Positions 17,128 through 26,045 of a stretch of 64,000 nucleotides of DNA are shown here, piece after piece. The DNA lies in NCBI RefSeq assembly GCF_900100345.1, contig NZ_FMTT01000022.1, forward strand, positions 1 through 64,000. The letters run 5' to 3'. The stretch's first letter is position 1. Every line of letters begins with the position of its first letter. Origin of the DNA: Paenibacillus tianmuensis (GTDB lineage: Bacteria > Bacillota > Bacilli > Paenibacillales > NBRC-103111). Below the pieces are notes generated by a model that searched no databases, was not told where the DNA came from, and saw nothing but the letters and a program-made list of their open reading frames with translations. Both the position numbers and the translations under genes were made by a program.

Positions 17128-18224
17128 TCGTTCATCTCCCGGCATGCGCTGTACAGACTCCGCCATTCCGATCCCCGCTTTTTCATCACATTTTCCAAAT
17201 ATTCTTTCCAGGCAATACGGTCCTTCTCCTCATCCTTCACAATCGCGCCTTGCAGAGCGGCAGCCAAATCCTCCTCTTGAATCCGGCCGTTTCCGAAGCT
17301 GGCGGCAAGCGCCATGCTGTTCGTCAAAAGCGAGATCGCTTCCGCCGTCGAGATGACGCCGCTCGGCGATTTCAGCTTCTCCTTGCTGTCCAACGTTACC
17401 CCGGCGCGCAGCTCCCGGAAAATGGTAACGATCTTGCGCACCGCTTCTTCCTCCGGCAGCGCCGCCTGCAGCTCGTAGTTGGCGGCAATTTCGCCGATGC
17501 GTTTGCGCACGATCTCAACTTCCGTTTCCAGACCGGACGGCGACGGCAGCACCAGAATGTTGAACCGGCGCTTGAGCGCGGCGGACATTTCATTCACGCC
17601 CCGGTCCCGCGTGTTCGCCGTTGCGATGATCGAGAAGCCTCTGGTCGCCGACACCTCGCGGCCCAGCTCGGGGATGGAGATCGTTTTTTCGGATAAAATG
17701 GAAATCAGCGCATCCTGCACCTCAGAGGCGCAGCGGGAAATTTCCTCGAAACGGGCGATCCCGCCGCCCTCCATCGCCCGGTAAATCGGGCTCTTGAGCA
17801 GCGCTTCATCCGACGGGCCGTGCGCCAGGAGCATCGCATAGTTCCACGAATAGCGGACATGCTCCTCGCTCGTTCCGGCCGTTCCCTGAACAACCTTGGA
17901 CGAGTCGCCGTGGATGGCGGCCGTCAAATTCTCGGAGAGCCACGATTTCGCCGTTCCCGGCTCCCCGATCAGCAGCAGCGCCCGGTCCGTCAGCAGCGTC
18001 GCGATAGCAATCTCTACCAGCCGCGTGTGGCCAATATATTTGGGCGTGATGTTCACGCCGCTTGCTTGTCCCCCGGTAATAAATGTAAGCACGGACCGCG
18101 GCGACAATTGCCAGCCCGCCGGCTTCGGATCTTGATCCGCATCCTTCAACGCTTCCAGTTCCTTGGCGTACAGCCGCTCCGCAGGTTGCCTCAATACATT
18201 TTGCTTTTGATCCATTCGATCCAT
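17124..18224 (-). CDS. MoxR-family AAA ATPase, YehL-like
   Basis: A 366-residue ATPase with Walker A LLIGEPGTAKSWLSE (about residue 85), Walker B-type IARFEEISRC (about 155) and sensor ATANTRDRGVNEMSAALKRRFN (about 205), as in the MoxR group. MoxR ATPases remodel or load partners together with VWA proteins. It starts at ATG 18224 behind AAAGGAG, overlapping the HEAT gene by 34 bases. A shortened copy of its first 60 codons is found at 19996-20115, the scar of a tandem duplication. Confidence 0.85.
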   Translation of the reverse strand: MDRMDQKQNVLRQPAERLYAKELEALKDADQDPKPAGWQLSPRSVLTFITGGQASGVNITPKYIGHTRLVEIAIATLLTDRALLLIGEPGTAKSWLSENLTAAIHGDSSKVVQGTAGTSEEHVRYSWNYAMLLAHGPSDEALLKSPIYRAMEGGGIARFEEISRCASEVQDALISILSEKTISIPELGREVSATRGFSIIATANTRDRGVNEMSAALKRRFNILVLPSPSGLETEVEIVRKRIGEIAANYELQAALPEEEAVRKIVTIFRELRAGVTLDSKEKLKSPSGVISTAEAISLLTNSMALAASFGNGRIQEEDLAAALQGAIVKDEEKDRIAWKEYLENVMKKRGSEWRSLYSACREMND

Positions 18225-19999
18225 TCCGCTCCTTTGCCTATTTCCGATTCATCGCTCGTTTTCGTTTTAAGCCGCTCCGCCACTTCAAGCACCTGCTGCT
18301 TCATGCTTTCGTAAGCGAGCTGGTGGGCGAACTTCTCCAGTCTTTCGGCATAGCTGCCGGGAAGCAGCGACATCATCACCAATTTTTCCAGACCCGAATA
18401 ATAAAACTCCCGCTTGCCTTCCGAAGCTTCCAGCGCCTGCATCAGCAGCTCCGGGGTTTCTTCGTGCCCAATCTTGAACAAGGCGATGAACAGTGAGACC
18501 GTTCTCGACTTCATAAACTGCGGCGCCACCCGCACCTTTTTCAGCAAGTAATCGACGACCTTCGTGTCCGGCTCCCGGACGAACCGGCACACCAGCTCTT
18601 CTTCGTTAATGTCCACAAACAAATGTACCCAGCGGGGGTCCCACGAAACCGCGGACGAATCATCCGCTTCTCGATACACGGTCAGATACAGATCCTTGGT
18701 CAGATCGTAATGCAGCGTATGCAGTAGCTCTTTGGCCAGCGCCTGCTGCTTGTCGCGGCGAACCAGAGGAGCAAACTTGTCGTAAACCTCCTCCGGGGAC
18801 AAGCAGTGAAGCGCCGCTTGAAAGCTGTACGAAATGTACTTTCCGCCCCACCGTCGGTACAGCGACTCCACAAACCGGTAGCTTTCCAGCCGCTTCATAT
18901 CGAGCAGAAGTCGTATTGCATATGATTGTTCGGGCGCCATTTCTTTGACCATAAAAGCAGGCGAGGACACAAGCTTTTCCAAAAAGACGCGCACCGCCTC
19001 GTCGTTCTTTCCTTTCAGGCATTGCACCGCCACGGACAGCTGCTCCACCGCTTCCGTCTTCACGAAGCTTCCGTCAAAACCATTCAACCACGCTTCCGCT
19101 TGATCCAGTATCCGCTGGGTCAACGTAGGATGAAAGCAAGCCTGAATCGGTGCCACCGCAAGCTCGCGGTCCTTACCCATCAGCGCTTCGAACAACCGGT
19201 CGGCTGCCCGCCCGGTCCCCAGCCGGGATAAGGCCGACAAGGCGGCGCGGCGTATTTCTTTTTTCCGCTCGTACGACTTCTCCAGCACAACGTCCTCCAG
19301 CTCGGGGTAGTCCCCGAGAATGTCCACGGCCGCTATGCGGACTTCGGCCGAGCCTTCGCCGGCCGCCTGCAGGATCAGTCCGGCAATCGTCGGCCCTTGC
19401 AGACGATGGATCAAAGACAGCTTGCGGGCGTCCCCTTTGCCTCCCTGAAGGTTCAACTGCCGGTATAGTATCGGTACGACCGCAGGCCCGATGGACGGAA
19501 TAACTTCATCGTGCATAAACTCGGCAATTTCCGTGTACCCGTCTTCCAAAGCAGCGACCGCGGGTATATGCGTCCGAAAATCTTGAAACAACGAGTCTTC
19601 GTACCCTTGGCGAATCACTTCCAAGCGGCCGGGCCCGCGTTCTGTCAAAGCCTCGATGAGAGTCTTCATTTTCCGGTACGGGACGGCTGTTACCCCGCGC
19701 GTATCCGTCACTTGAACGTCCTCCAGCGTCCCCTGCGCCTCCGTCCGTCCTTGGGTATACAGAATGGAGTGCAATAGGGTGCCGAGCTCCAGCAGTTTGA
19801 CGGAGGCCTGCTCGGGCTTGGCTTCCGTTACGAGCTGCACGGCATCGGCCAGCCGGTTGAACACCGGCGCGTTCTCTCCGAGCTTGCGCAGCTGAGGCAG
19901 CAACCGGCTTAGCCGGAGGTCGCCCGTGGCGACAGAACTACCGGCGATATATAATCGGCGTACTTCTTGATGCAGATCGGTAAGCACCTGTAAGCTCAT
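18191..19999 (-). CDS. HEAT-repeat protein, downstream copy
   Basis: A 602-residue all-helical protein with HEAT-like repeats (for example AAVDILGDYPELEDVVLEKS, RRAALSALSRLGTGRAADRL). By eye it is about 90% identical to the gene just upstream. HEAT scaffolds usually bind other proteins, so it may present substrates or partners to the MoxR/VWA machine. Its start at 19999 lacks its own good ribosome-binding site; the ATG overlaps the TGA of a 39-codon remnant of the MoxR gene (ATGA), so it probably depends on coupled translation. Confidence 0.8.
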   Translation of the reverse strand: MSLQVLTDLHQEVRRLYIAGSSVATGDLRLSRLLPQLRKLGENAPVFNRLADAVQLVTEAKPEQASVKLLELGTLLHSILYTQGRTEAQGTLEDVQVTDTRGVTAVPYRKMKTLIEALTERGPGRLEVIRQGYEDSLFQDFRTHIPAVAALEDGYTEIAEFMHDEVIPSIGPAVVPILYRQLNLQGGKGDARKLSLIHRLQGPTIAGLILQAAGEGSAEVRIAAVDILGDYPELEDVVLEKSYERKKEIRRAALSALSRLGTGRAADRLFEALMGKDRELAVAPIQACFHPTLTQRILDQAEAWLNGFDGSFVKTEAVEQLSVAVQCLKGKNDEAVRVFLEKLVSSPAFMVKEMAPEQSYAIRLLLDMKRLESYRFVESLYRRWGGKYISYSFQAALHCLSPEEVYDKFAPLVRRDKQQALAKELLHTLHYDLTKDLYLTVYREADDSSAVSWDPRWVHLFVDINEEELVCRFVREPDTKVVDYLLKKVRVAPQFMKSRTVSLFIALFKIGHEETPELLMQALEASEGKREFYYSGLEKLVMMSLLPGSYAERLEKFAHQLAYESMKQQVLEVAERLKTKTSDESEIGKGAEWIEWIKSKMY

Positions 20000-20115
20000 G
20001 TGATGTTCACGCCGCCCACTTGTCTACCGGTAATAAACGTAAGCACGGACCGCGGCGACAATTGCCAGCCCGCCGGCAGCCTCAATTCATTTTGCTTTTG
20101 ATACATTCGATCCAT
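19996..20115 (-). pseudogene. 39-codon remnant of the MoxR gene made by tandem duplication
   Basis: The frame begins MDRMYQKQNELRLPAGWQLS and ends GRQVGGVNIT before TGA at 19996-19998. It matches the first ~60 codons of the MoxR gene with about 20 codons deleted in frame. The junction with the HEAT copy is at about 20000. It overlaps the end of the upstream HEAT gene, as the full gene does, and its stop overlaps the next start. Confidence 0.8.
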
Positions 20116-21905
20116 TCCGCTCCTTTGCCTGTTTCCGATTCATCGCTCGTTTTCGTTTTAAGCCGCTCCGCCAATTCAAGCACCTGCTGCTTCATGCTTT
20201 CGTAAGCGAGCTGGTGGGCAAACTTCTCCAGCCTTTCGGCATAACTGCCGGGAAGCAGCGACATCAACGCCAATTTTTCCTCCCTGCCCGAATAATAAAA
20301 GTCCCAAAACTCCCGCGTGCCTACCGAAGCTTCCAGCGCCTGCATAAGCAGCTCCGGGGTTTCTTGGTGCCCGATCTTGAACAAGGTAAAGAACAGCGAG
20401 AGCGTTCTCCACTTCATCTGCGACGGCGCCACCCGCACCTTTTTCAGCAAGTAATCGACGACTTTCGTGTCCGGCTCCCGGACGAACTGGCACACCAGCT
20501 CTTCTTCGTCGATGTCCACAAACAAATGCACCCAGCGGGGGTCCCACGAAACCGCGGACGAATCATCCGCTTCTCGATACACGGTCAGATACGGTGCCTC
20601 ATCCTTGGTCAAATCGTGCAGCGTACGCAGCAGCTCTTTGGCTACCGCCTGCTCTTTGGCGCGGCGAATCAGAGGATCGAACTTGTCGTAAACCTCCTCC
20701 GGGGACAAGCAGTGAAGCGCCGCTTGAAAGCTGTACGAAATGTGCTTTCCGCCCCACCGCCGGTACAGCGACTCCACAAACTGGTAGCTTTCCGGCTGCT
20801 GCATATCGAGCAGAAGCTGTGCCGCGTATTGTTGAACGGCCGTCGTTTTTTTGACCATAAAAGCAGGCGAGCACAGCAGCTTTTCCAAAAAAACGCGCAC
20901 CGCCTCGTCGTTCTTTCCTTTCAGGCATTGCATCGCCACGGACAACTGCTCCACCGCTTCCGTCATCACGTAGCTTCCGTCAAAATCAGCCAGCCACACT
21001 TCCGCTTGATCCAGTATCCGCTGGGTCAACGTAGGGTGAAAGCAACCTTGAATCGGTGCCACCGCAACCTCGCGATCCTTGCCCATCAGTGCCTCGAACA
21101 ACCGGTCGGCCGCCCTTCCGGTCCCCAGCCGGGATAAAACCGACAAGGCGGCGCGGCGTATTTCTTTTCTTCGCTCGTACGACTTCTCCAGCACGACCTC
21201 CTCCATCTCGGGATAGTCTCCGAGAATGTCTACGGCCGCTATGCGGACTTCGGTCGAGCCTTCGCCGGCCGCCTTCAGAATTAACTCGGCATTCGCCGGC
21301 CCTTGCAGACGATGGATCAAAGACAGCTTGCGGGCATCCCCTTTGCCTCCCTGAAGGTTCAACTGCCGGTGTAGTACCGGTATGACCGCAGGCCCGATGG
21401 ACGGAATAACTTCATCGTGTATAAACTCGGCAATTTCCACGTACCCGTCTTCCAAAGCGGCGACCGCGGGCATATGCGTCCGAAAATCTTGAAACAACGA
21501 GTCTTCGTACCCTTGGCGAATCACTTCCAAGCGGCCGGGCCCGCGTTCTGTCAAAGCCTCGATGAGAGCCTTCATTTTCCGGTACGGGACGGCTGTTACC
21601 CCGCGCGCATCCGTCACTTGAACGTCCTCCAGCGTCCCCTGCGCCTCCGTCCGTCCTTGGGTATACAGAATGGAGTGCAGCAGGGTGCCGAGCTCCAACA
21701 GTTTGACGGAGGCTTGCTCGGGCTTGGCTTCCGTTACGAGCTCTACGGCATCGGCCAGCCGGTTGAACACCGGCGCGTTCTCTCCAAGCTTGCGCAGCTG
21801 AGGCAGCAAGCGGGTTAGCCGCAGGTCGCCCGTGGCGACGGAACTGCCGGCGATATACAACCGGCGTACTTCTTGATGCAGATCGGTAAGCACCTGTAAG
21901 CTCAT
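20082..21905 (-). CDS. HEAT-repeat protein, upstream copy
   Basis: A 607-residue protein, the paralogue of 18191-19999, with the same N-terminus (MSLQVLTDLHQEVRRLYIAG). It starts at ATG 21905 behind AAGGAGAG, so this copy keeps the original start region. Differences from the second copy are spread along the protein, with small insertions such as DEAPYLTVYRE and WDFYYSG, so the duplication is not brand new. It lies 16 bases after the SWIM gene. Confidence 0.8.
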   Translation of the reverse strand: MSLQVLTDLHQEVRRLYIAGSSVATGDLRLTRLLPQLRKLGENAPVFNRLADAVELVTEAKPEQASVKLLELGTLLHSILYTQGRTEAQGTLEDVQVTDARGVTAVPYRKMKALIEALTERGPGRLEVIRQGYEDSLFQDFRTHMPAVAALEDGYVEIAEFIHDEVIPSIGPAVIPVLHRQLNLQGGKGDARKLSLIHRLQGPANAELILKAAGEGSTEVRIAAVDILGDYPEMEEVVLEKSYERRKEIRRAALSVLSRLGTGRAADRLFEALMGKDREVAVAPIQGCFHPTLTQRILDQAEVWLADFDGSYVMTEAVEQLSVAMQCLKGKNDEAVRVFLEKLLCSPAFMVKKTTAVQQYAAQLLLDMQQPESYQFVESLYRRWGGKHISYSFQAALHCLSPEEVYDKFDPLIRRAKEQAVAKELLRTLHDLTKDEAPYLTVYREADDSSAVSWDPRWVHLFVDIDEEELVCQFVREPDTKVVDYLLKKVRVAPSQMKWRTLSLFFTLFKIGHQETPELLMQALEASVGTREFWDFYYSGREEKLALMSLLPGSYAERLEKFAHQLAYESMKQQVLELAERLKTKTSDESETGKGAEWIECIKSKMN

Positions 21906-21921
21906 GGATTCTCTCCTTGTT

Positions 21922-23364
21922 TTAGTAAATAAACCTGACGATTTCGCTTGATGTCACAAGAGCGAGCGGCTGAGCCAACAGCCTTCCCTCCGCAAAATCG
22001 TGCTCGAACATAACCAGCATAGCCTGGTCCTGCGTATCTCCGTGCTTGAGCAGCGGCAGCAGCTGCGTGCTCGACTGGCCCAACGCCGGAATATCGCCGA
22101 GAACGATCCGTTTGCCCTGCTCGTCCTCCAGCACGTAGTCCTCCCCGATCCGGCCAAGCTTGGCGTAGTGAAGCAGCATCACCGGATGTTTATCGGACAG
22201 TGGATTTTTCAATTGATTTTTGACCGTCTTGACCGCCTCGACATACGAACGCCGGGCATGACTCCGGATTGTCCCTTGGTCCTCCGGCTTCAAATCGCGG
22301 ACCGTCATGTCCTCCCACCGCGCCCGCGGATTCAAGTCTCCCGGGTATACGAGCAACTCCTTCGCGGAAACGACCGAGAAGAACGAATCCTCTTCCTTCA
22401 AATGCTTCGCCGCCCGGAACGGTCGGTAGCTGCGGACCGCAAAAATATCTCCACTCTGCAGCTCCATCCAGAAGCCTTCATCGACGTACTCGCCTCTTGC
22501 CTCATCCTTATACGAACGGAAGGTGAGCTGCGCCAATTCCGCCTGAGGCCGGGCCAATCCATGCTCGCGCAGCTCGGCCAGCTGCCAGGCATGCCCGAGC
22601 TGTTCTTCCAAGCTGCTTTCCGTGTCGGGCGGAAGCTCGGGATTGTGCTGTCTTTCCGTTACATAGTCCCTGCTTTTCTTAACCAAAGACTGCAATACGA
22701 TTAAGCGGTCCATCGCTTCCGTATACACGCGCTCACGATCTTCGGACGTACGCAGCATAAAAAGCAGCTCGCGAAACGCCGCCTGAACGCCGGGAATATA
22801 GTAGTTTCCAAGCTGCTTCGCTTGGTCTTCCATCATCTTCGCCGTTTTTGCATCGAGTCCCGCCAGCCCGTTCTGCACAATCTGGTGAACCAGCTTTTCC
22901 AATAAGCCGATGCCTTCGAGCTGGGCGGCCCGTTTCTTGGCCAAGGCCGATTTGTTCGGCTTTCGCTTGACGGTCTTCTCTTCTCCGGCATCCGCCGCTT
23001 CCTTCTTCTTCTCTTCCCGTTTCTCCACCTTGTCCCGCTTGTCCGCGATGTCCTGAGGAATCGCATCAACCTGAAATTCTTTACCGAGAACGTAGGCGTA
23101 CATCAAGCCTAAAATATGCTTGCATGGAAATTGCCGGCTCGGGCAGCTGCAGCGAAATACCGGGCTGTCCGGCTTGACGAAATCGACGGAGCACCGGTAC
23201 GGCTCCTTGCCGCTCCCTTTGCACTCCCCGAAAATGAGCGTTTCGTCCTCCGACCGGCACAGCTTCGGAAAGCTGTTTTTCTTGACCAGATCCCTGCCGT
23301 TCTTAATCGCAGCGGCATTTAACGCAACGGAATCTACATAAGCTTCTGTCATTGTGGCTATCAT
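21922..23364 (-). CDS. SWIM zinc-finger protein, YehQ-like
   Basis: A 480-residue protein starting at ATG 23364 with AAGGAG upstream. A SWIM domain is clear near residue 70: FRCSCPSRQFPCKHILGLMYAY (C-x-C...C-x-H), which binds zinc and is thought to contact DNA or protein. A lysine/glutamate-rich coiled stretch follows (about 105-150), then a helical and a beta-rich C-terminal part. It is the first gene of the operon leading to HEAT, MoxR, DUF5682 and VWA genes. The SWIM/MoxR/VWA grouping is that of the E. coli yeh operon. Confidence 0.8.
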   Translation of the reverse strand: MIATMTEAYVDSVALNAAAIKNGRDLVKKNSFPKLCRSEDETLIFGECKGSGKEPYRCSVDFVKPDSPVFRCSCPSRQFPCKHILGLMYAYVLGKEFQVDAIPQDIADKRDKVEKREEKKKEAADAGEEKTVKRKPNKSALAKKRAAQLEGIGLLEKLVHQIVQNGLAGLDAKTAKMMEDQAKQLGNYYIPGVQAAFRELLFMLRTSEDRERVYTEAMDRLIVLQSLVKKSRDYVTERQHNPELPPDTESSLEEQLGHAWQLAELREHGLARPQAELAQLTFRSYKDEARGEYVDEGFWMELQSGDIFAVRSYRPFRAAKHLKEEDSFFSVVSAKELLVYPGDLNPRARWEDMTVRDLKPEDQGTIRSHARRSYVEAVKTVKNQLKNPLSDKHPVMLLHYAKLGRIGEDYVLEDEQGKRIVLGDIPALGQSSTQLLPLLKHGDTQDQAMLVMFEHDFAEGRLLAQPLALVTSSEIVRFIY

Positions 23365-23454
23365 CGTATGCTCCTTGGTAAAAATATGGTGATCTTAACC
23401 TTTTTCCACATGCAGGCTCCTTTTTCCTTTTTTTTAATGTCAAAAAAATGACAT

Positions 23455-23860
23455 TTCTCCGACGTCGATGGCTTGCAAACTTGAACACTCCCACCACCTG
23501 AGCTAATGGCGCTGAGGTGGGGGATTCTTGCGAACAGAGAAGCATCCTTCTCTTCTTGAGCAAGCGATCCCTGCGGTTCCCGCAGTTCAGTTGGTCTTAA
23601 GCCTCTGCCTGTTTCTTGGAAGGTGTCGTTCCACCTCGCAAGGAAGTGGTTAAAGACAAAGCGAGCGCATCCAAACATCTGATGGATCAGCGTCGTTTGC
23701 TCCTCCGTAGGGTAGATGCGAAAGCGAAAAGCTTTATGATGCAACATGCGAGACTTATCTCCTTTGGTGATTTCATGACAATTATAGCACATATGTTCGT
23801 ATTTATATACAAGAGATGCTGATTCATCTCCCCCTTATCGAAGAGGGAGTCTTCTCAGCC
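23455..23860 (-). mobile_element. IS200/IS605-type relic with a TnpB start and terminal hairpins
   Basis: The start of a tnpB gene (next entry) lies between two subterminal hairpins: 23828-23849 (CTCCCCC...GAGGGAG) and 23490-23523 (CCACCACCTGAGC...GCTGAGGTGG). Such hairpins are the transposase recognition sites of IS605 elements, and the one behind tnpB also overlaps the guide-RNA (omega RNA) end. The middle of the element is missing. No tnpA is present. Confidence 0.6.
23530..23747 (-). pseudogene. TnpB fragment (OrfB, RNA-guided nuclease) N-terminus
   Basis: From ATG 23747 the frame reads HKAFRFRIYPTEEQTTLIHQ and CARFVFNHFLARWN, the standard N-terminus of TnpB/OrfB. After about 50 residues the similarity stops and the frame runs into the element end. 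The RuvC core is absent, so it cannot be a nuclease. Confidence 0.75.
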
Positions 23861-23895
23861 TTAACGATAAAATACCGTCTAATCGTGTCGAAGCC

Positions 23896-23924
23896 TTGGA
23901 ATTTTTTCTTTCAAAGGCTATAAT
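23896..23924 (+). promoter_or_regulatory. Sigma-A promoter of the SEC-C gene
   Basis: TTGGAA (23896-23901), a 17-base spacer and a perfect TATAAT (23919-23924) lie about 39 bases before the start at 23963. Confidence 0.7.
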
Positions 23925-23962
23925 GTCATCAGAGTGAATTTGGCAGAAGAAATGGAAGTGGA

Positions 23963-24475
23963 TTGAACTTGCGAAAAATTGGAAGAAACGAGCCGTGTCC
24001 CTGCGGCAGCGGAAAGAAGTACAAGCACTGCTGCCTCCTGACCGGTGAAGCGCCTGAGCTCCAAGCGGCAGTGCCGAATTCCGGCTCGCCGTCCCTCAGC
24101 CGGCCTTCAACGGATCAAGGTCCGTCTCTCAATGCGGAAACGGTGCAGACGCTCATTGAGGTTCTGGACTGGCCTCAAGACATATATCAATCCGTCGCCG
24201 GACAATTATCCGAGCATATGGCGGGAACCTTCGATTGGCAGCGCATTACGGAAGCGGTTGCCTTGTGGCATGCCTATGCCTCCCACGAACGGCCGCAGAT
24301 CCGCAAAGCGGACGTGATGCTCGCCGCTCTGGAATACGCCATCGCCTCCATGCACGGCGTTGCCGAAGTGACGCAATCGGCGCTTTCGGCCAAATACAAC
24401 GTCTCCTCCGGTTCGATCGCTCAGCGGGCGCAAAAAATTACGGAGTTCGCCGAGCAAATGAAAAACGGAAAATAA
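23963..24475 (+). CDS. SEC-C motif protein
   Basis: A 170-residue protein that begins with a SEC-C zinc motif ([19 protein letters not shown], residues 6-24) like the C-terminus of SecA. The C-terminal 110 residues are helical and end in a helix-turn-helix-like segment ([21 protein letters not shown]). The start is TTG 23963 with GGAAG upstream. SEC-C modules bind zinc and often ribosome or protein partners. The gene has its own promoter and terminator, so it is a single-gene unit. The target is unknown. Confidence 0.75.
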   Translation: MNLRKIGRNEPCPCGSGKKYKHCCLLTGEAPELQAAVPNSGSPSLSRPSTDQGPSLNAETVQTLIEVLDWPQDIYQSVAGQLSEHMAGTFDWQRITEAVALWHAYASHERPQIRKADVMLAALEYAIASMHGVAEVTQSALSAKYNVSSGSIAQRAQKITEFAEQMKNGK

Positions 24476-24499
24476 AAACGTAAGTTACGCGGCGCAAAA

Positions 24500-24539
24500 A
24501 AAACCGTTCTCCCGACTCATCGGGAAAACGGTTTTTTTG
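24500..24539 (+). terminator. Terminator of the SEC-C gene
   Basis: A stem of AAACCGTT/TCCCGA with TCGGGA/AACGGTTT is followed by a run of T. It has A-rich text on the other side, so it may work in both directions. Confidence 0.8.
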
Positions 24540-24686
24540 TCGTTTCGACGAAGAAATGGTCAATTTGCCGCCGCGCAGAGGCCCACGAACATGCAGTACA
24601 ACAGCCTGGACCGTGAAAGCGGCAAGGAAAGACCTACTACCGCTGAAGGATTTACACCACAAGTCATCCATCTTAGTATTGGAAAC

Positions 24687-24709
24687 GAAATGTATAGCGC
24701 TTACATTTC
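24687..24709 (+). promoter_or_regulatory. Perfect inverted repeat upstream of the cysteine protease gene (operator candidate)
   Basis: GAAATGTA (24687-24694) and TACATTTC (24702-24709) flank a 7-base centre, TAGCGCT. It resembles a catabolite-repression (cre) site but is one base too long, so a LacI-type or other dimeric repressor is possible. Confidence 0.45.
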
Positions 24710-24820
24710 CCTTGTCCATCGTCCCAGAGAATTACCGGAAGGTAGCGGGAGGTGATCCGATTTTTTGCCATTCCGGCCGTTGCTGGAGCTCCAAAAAATT
24801 TGGAAAGGAAGTCATGTGCG

Positions 24821-25387
24821 ATGCGAAAATTATTGTCGCTTGTCGTCGGCTTGGCCTTGATTGTGAGCGCAAATTTTGCGGTTGCCGCCGATCCGGCCCC
24901 GGTTTCGGTTCAGACTGCCGCAGCCGGAGGCGCCACCGTACCGAACGTGCAGCAAAAAATGAGCAACTGGTGCTGGGCTGGCGTATCCGTACCGATCCTG
25001 CAGCATTACGGAAAGTTCGTTTCTCAAGAGGAGTTTGTACGATATGTCAAAGGTGGGCTCTACAACGCCCCTGCCACGACAGGCGAAATCATGTACGGCT
25101 TGAAGCGTTACGGCGTCAACAGCAGCGACTTCTACTATCTTCCGACGCTGCAATGGGTCCAAAACGAGGTCAACGGAAGACGTCCGATGGTTGCTTTTAT
25201 CCGTTGGACGAACGGGGCAGCTATCGGTCACTTCTTCGTTCTTGATGGCTACTATTCCGGAACCGGCGGAAACCAATACGTATCTTACATGGACCCGTGG
25301 TACGGCGATCATTATTCTCAAACGTTCAACTCTTTTAAAAGCAACAATCGTTTCGTATGGAGCGGAACGATTCGTACGAGCAAATAA
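24821..25387 (+). CDS. Secreted papain-like cysteine protease (C39_2/AvrRpt2-like)
   Basis: A 188-residue protein starting at ATG 24821 behind AAAGGAAG. Residues 1-23 are a Sec signal peptide (MRKLLSLVVGLALIVSANFAVAA type) ending at an AxA site. The mature part has the Gln and Cys of the active site in QQKMSNWCWAG, the His in GHFFVLDGYY and an Asp in MDPWYGDHYS. This is the pattern of small papain-like secreted proteases. It is followed after 21 bases by a second secreted protein, perhaps its partner or inhibitor. Confidence 0.75.
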   Translation: MRKLLSLVVGLALIVSANFAVAADPAPVSVQTAAAGGATVPNVQQKMSNWCWAGVSVPILQHYGKFVSQEEFVRYVKGGLYNAPATTGEIMYGLKRYGVNSSDFYYLPTLQWVQNEVNGRRPMVAFIRWTNGAAIGHFFVLDGYYSGTGGNQYVSYMDPWYGDHYSQTFNSFKSNNRFVWSGTIRTSK

Positions 25388-25408
25388 GAAAGGGAAAGGG
25401 GTGGAATC

Positions 25409-26023
25409 ATGGGGAAACGGAAACTTTTCACGTTAACGACAGCGATAATGACGGGAGGTCTTCTATTCGCTATGGCCGGATACGCGGCTTTCAACTCTCC
25501 CGAGCAAATCGGCTTGCAGGACTTTATTCAAATCCATCAACAGCAGGAGGAGAAAAATTTGGTCGGCGACTCCCTCTCCGCCGCGCAATTATCCGAATTC
25601 AGCCTCGCGATCGACGCCACGGCCCCGGCCGAACAAATTCAGGCCTATTCGGACGCCTCTTTCAAGAAGCTGCTCCAGCCGACAAACGAACGCCTGTGGT
25701 TCGTCATGAATAACGGCGTACCGGAAGGGATTCTGATTGCCAACGACAAAGAGCCGGTGAAGATGGGCGGTAAAAACCGGAGTAAAGATTTGCTGAAGCT
25801 GTACCATAGCGCTCGCGGGCTTGCGGCGAACAACGAACAGGTCCGCTATGTCGAATTCGAAGGACAGGGCATGCTCCTCGTGCTAAACGGCAAAGCCGAG
25901 TCCGTCTTCCTGTCCCAGGGGCTGGCATCGCTGCTCCAGCTTCCGGAAGGTCAGGCGCAGCCACAAGACGTTATCACGAAAATGAAGGCAAGGATCGTCT
26001 CAGCCTCTGCGCAGCAGGAATGA
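25409..26023 (+). CDS. Secreted protein of unknown function, partner of the cysteine protease
   Basis: A 204-residue protein with an N-terminal signal segment (MGKRKLFTLTTAIMTGGLLF, cut near AGYA) and AAAGGGGTGG before the ATG. The mature part has no cysteines or known motif; a central stretch reads RLWFVMNNGVPEGILIANDKE. Tight spacing to the protease gene suggests one transcript. Staphylococcal cysteine proteases are paired with small inhibitors, but there is no visible similarity to those, so an inhibitor role is only a guess. Confidence 0.55.
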   Translation: MGKRKLFTLTTAIMTGGLLFAMAGYAAFNSPEQIGLQDFIQIHQQQEEKNLVGDSLSAAQLSEFSLAIDATAPAEQIQAYSDASFKKLLQPTNERLWFVMNNGVPEGILIANDKEPVKMGGKNRSKDLLKLYHSARGLAANNEQVRYVEFEGQGMLLVLNGKAESVFLSQGLASLLQLPEGQAQPQDVITKMKARIVSASAQQE

Positions 26024-26045
26024 TCGAAGTCTGGGCGCAGATTTG

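Larger units (their letters stand above)
18049..21905. repeat. Tandem duplication of about 1.9 kb (HEAT gene plus start of MoxR gene)
   Basis: The text around 18049 (GTGATGTTCACGCCG) recurs at 19999-20013, where it joins the HEAT start. One unit is 18049-19999, the other 20000-21905. The breakpoints are the HEAT start codon on one side and the MoxR gene near codon 58 on the other. The second unit lost about 60 bases inside the MoxR fragment. Confidence 0.85.

Noticed and set aside
24691-24705. A true cre site before the cysteine protease gene
   Set aside because: The centre resembles cre, but the dyad is one base longer than the CcpA consensus, so it is listed only as an operator candidate.
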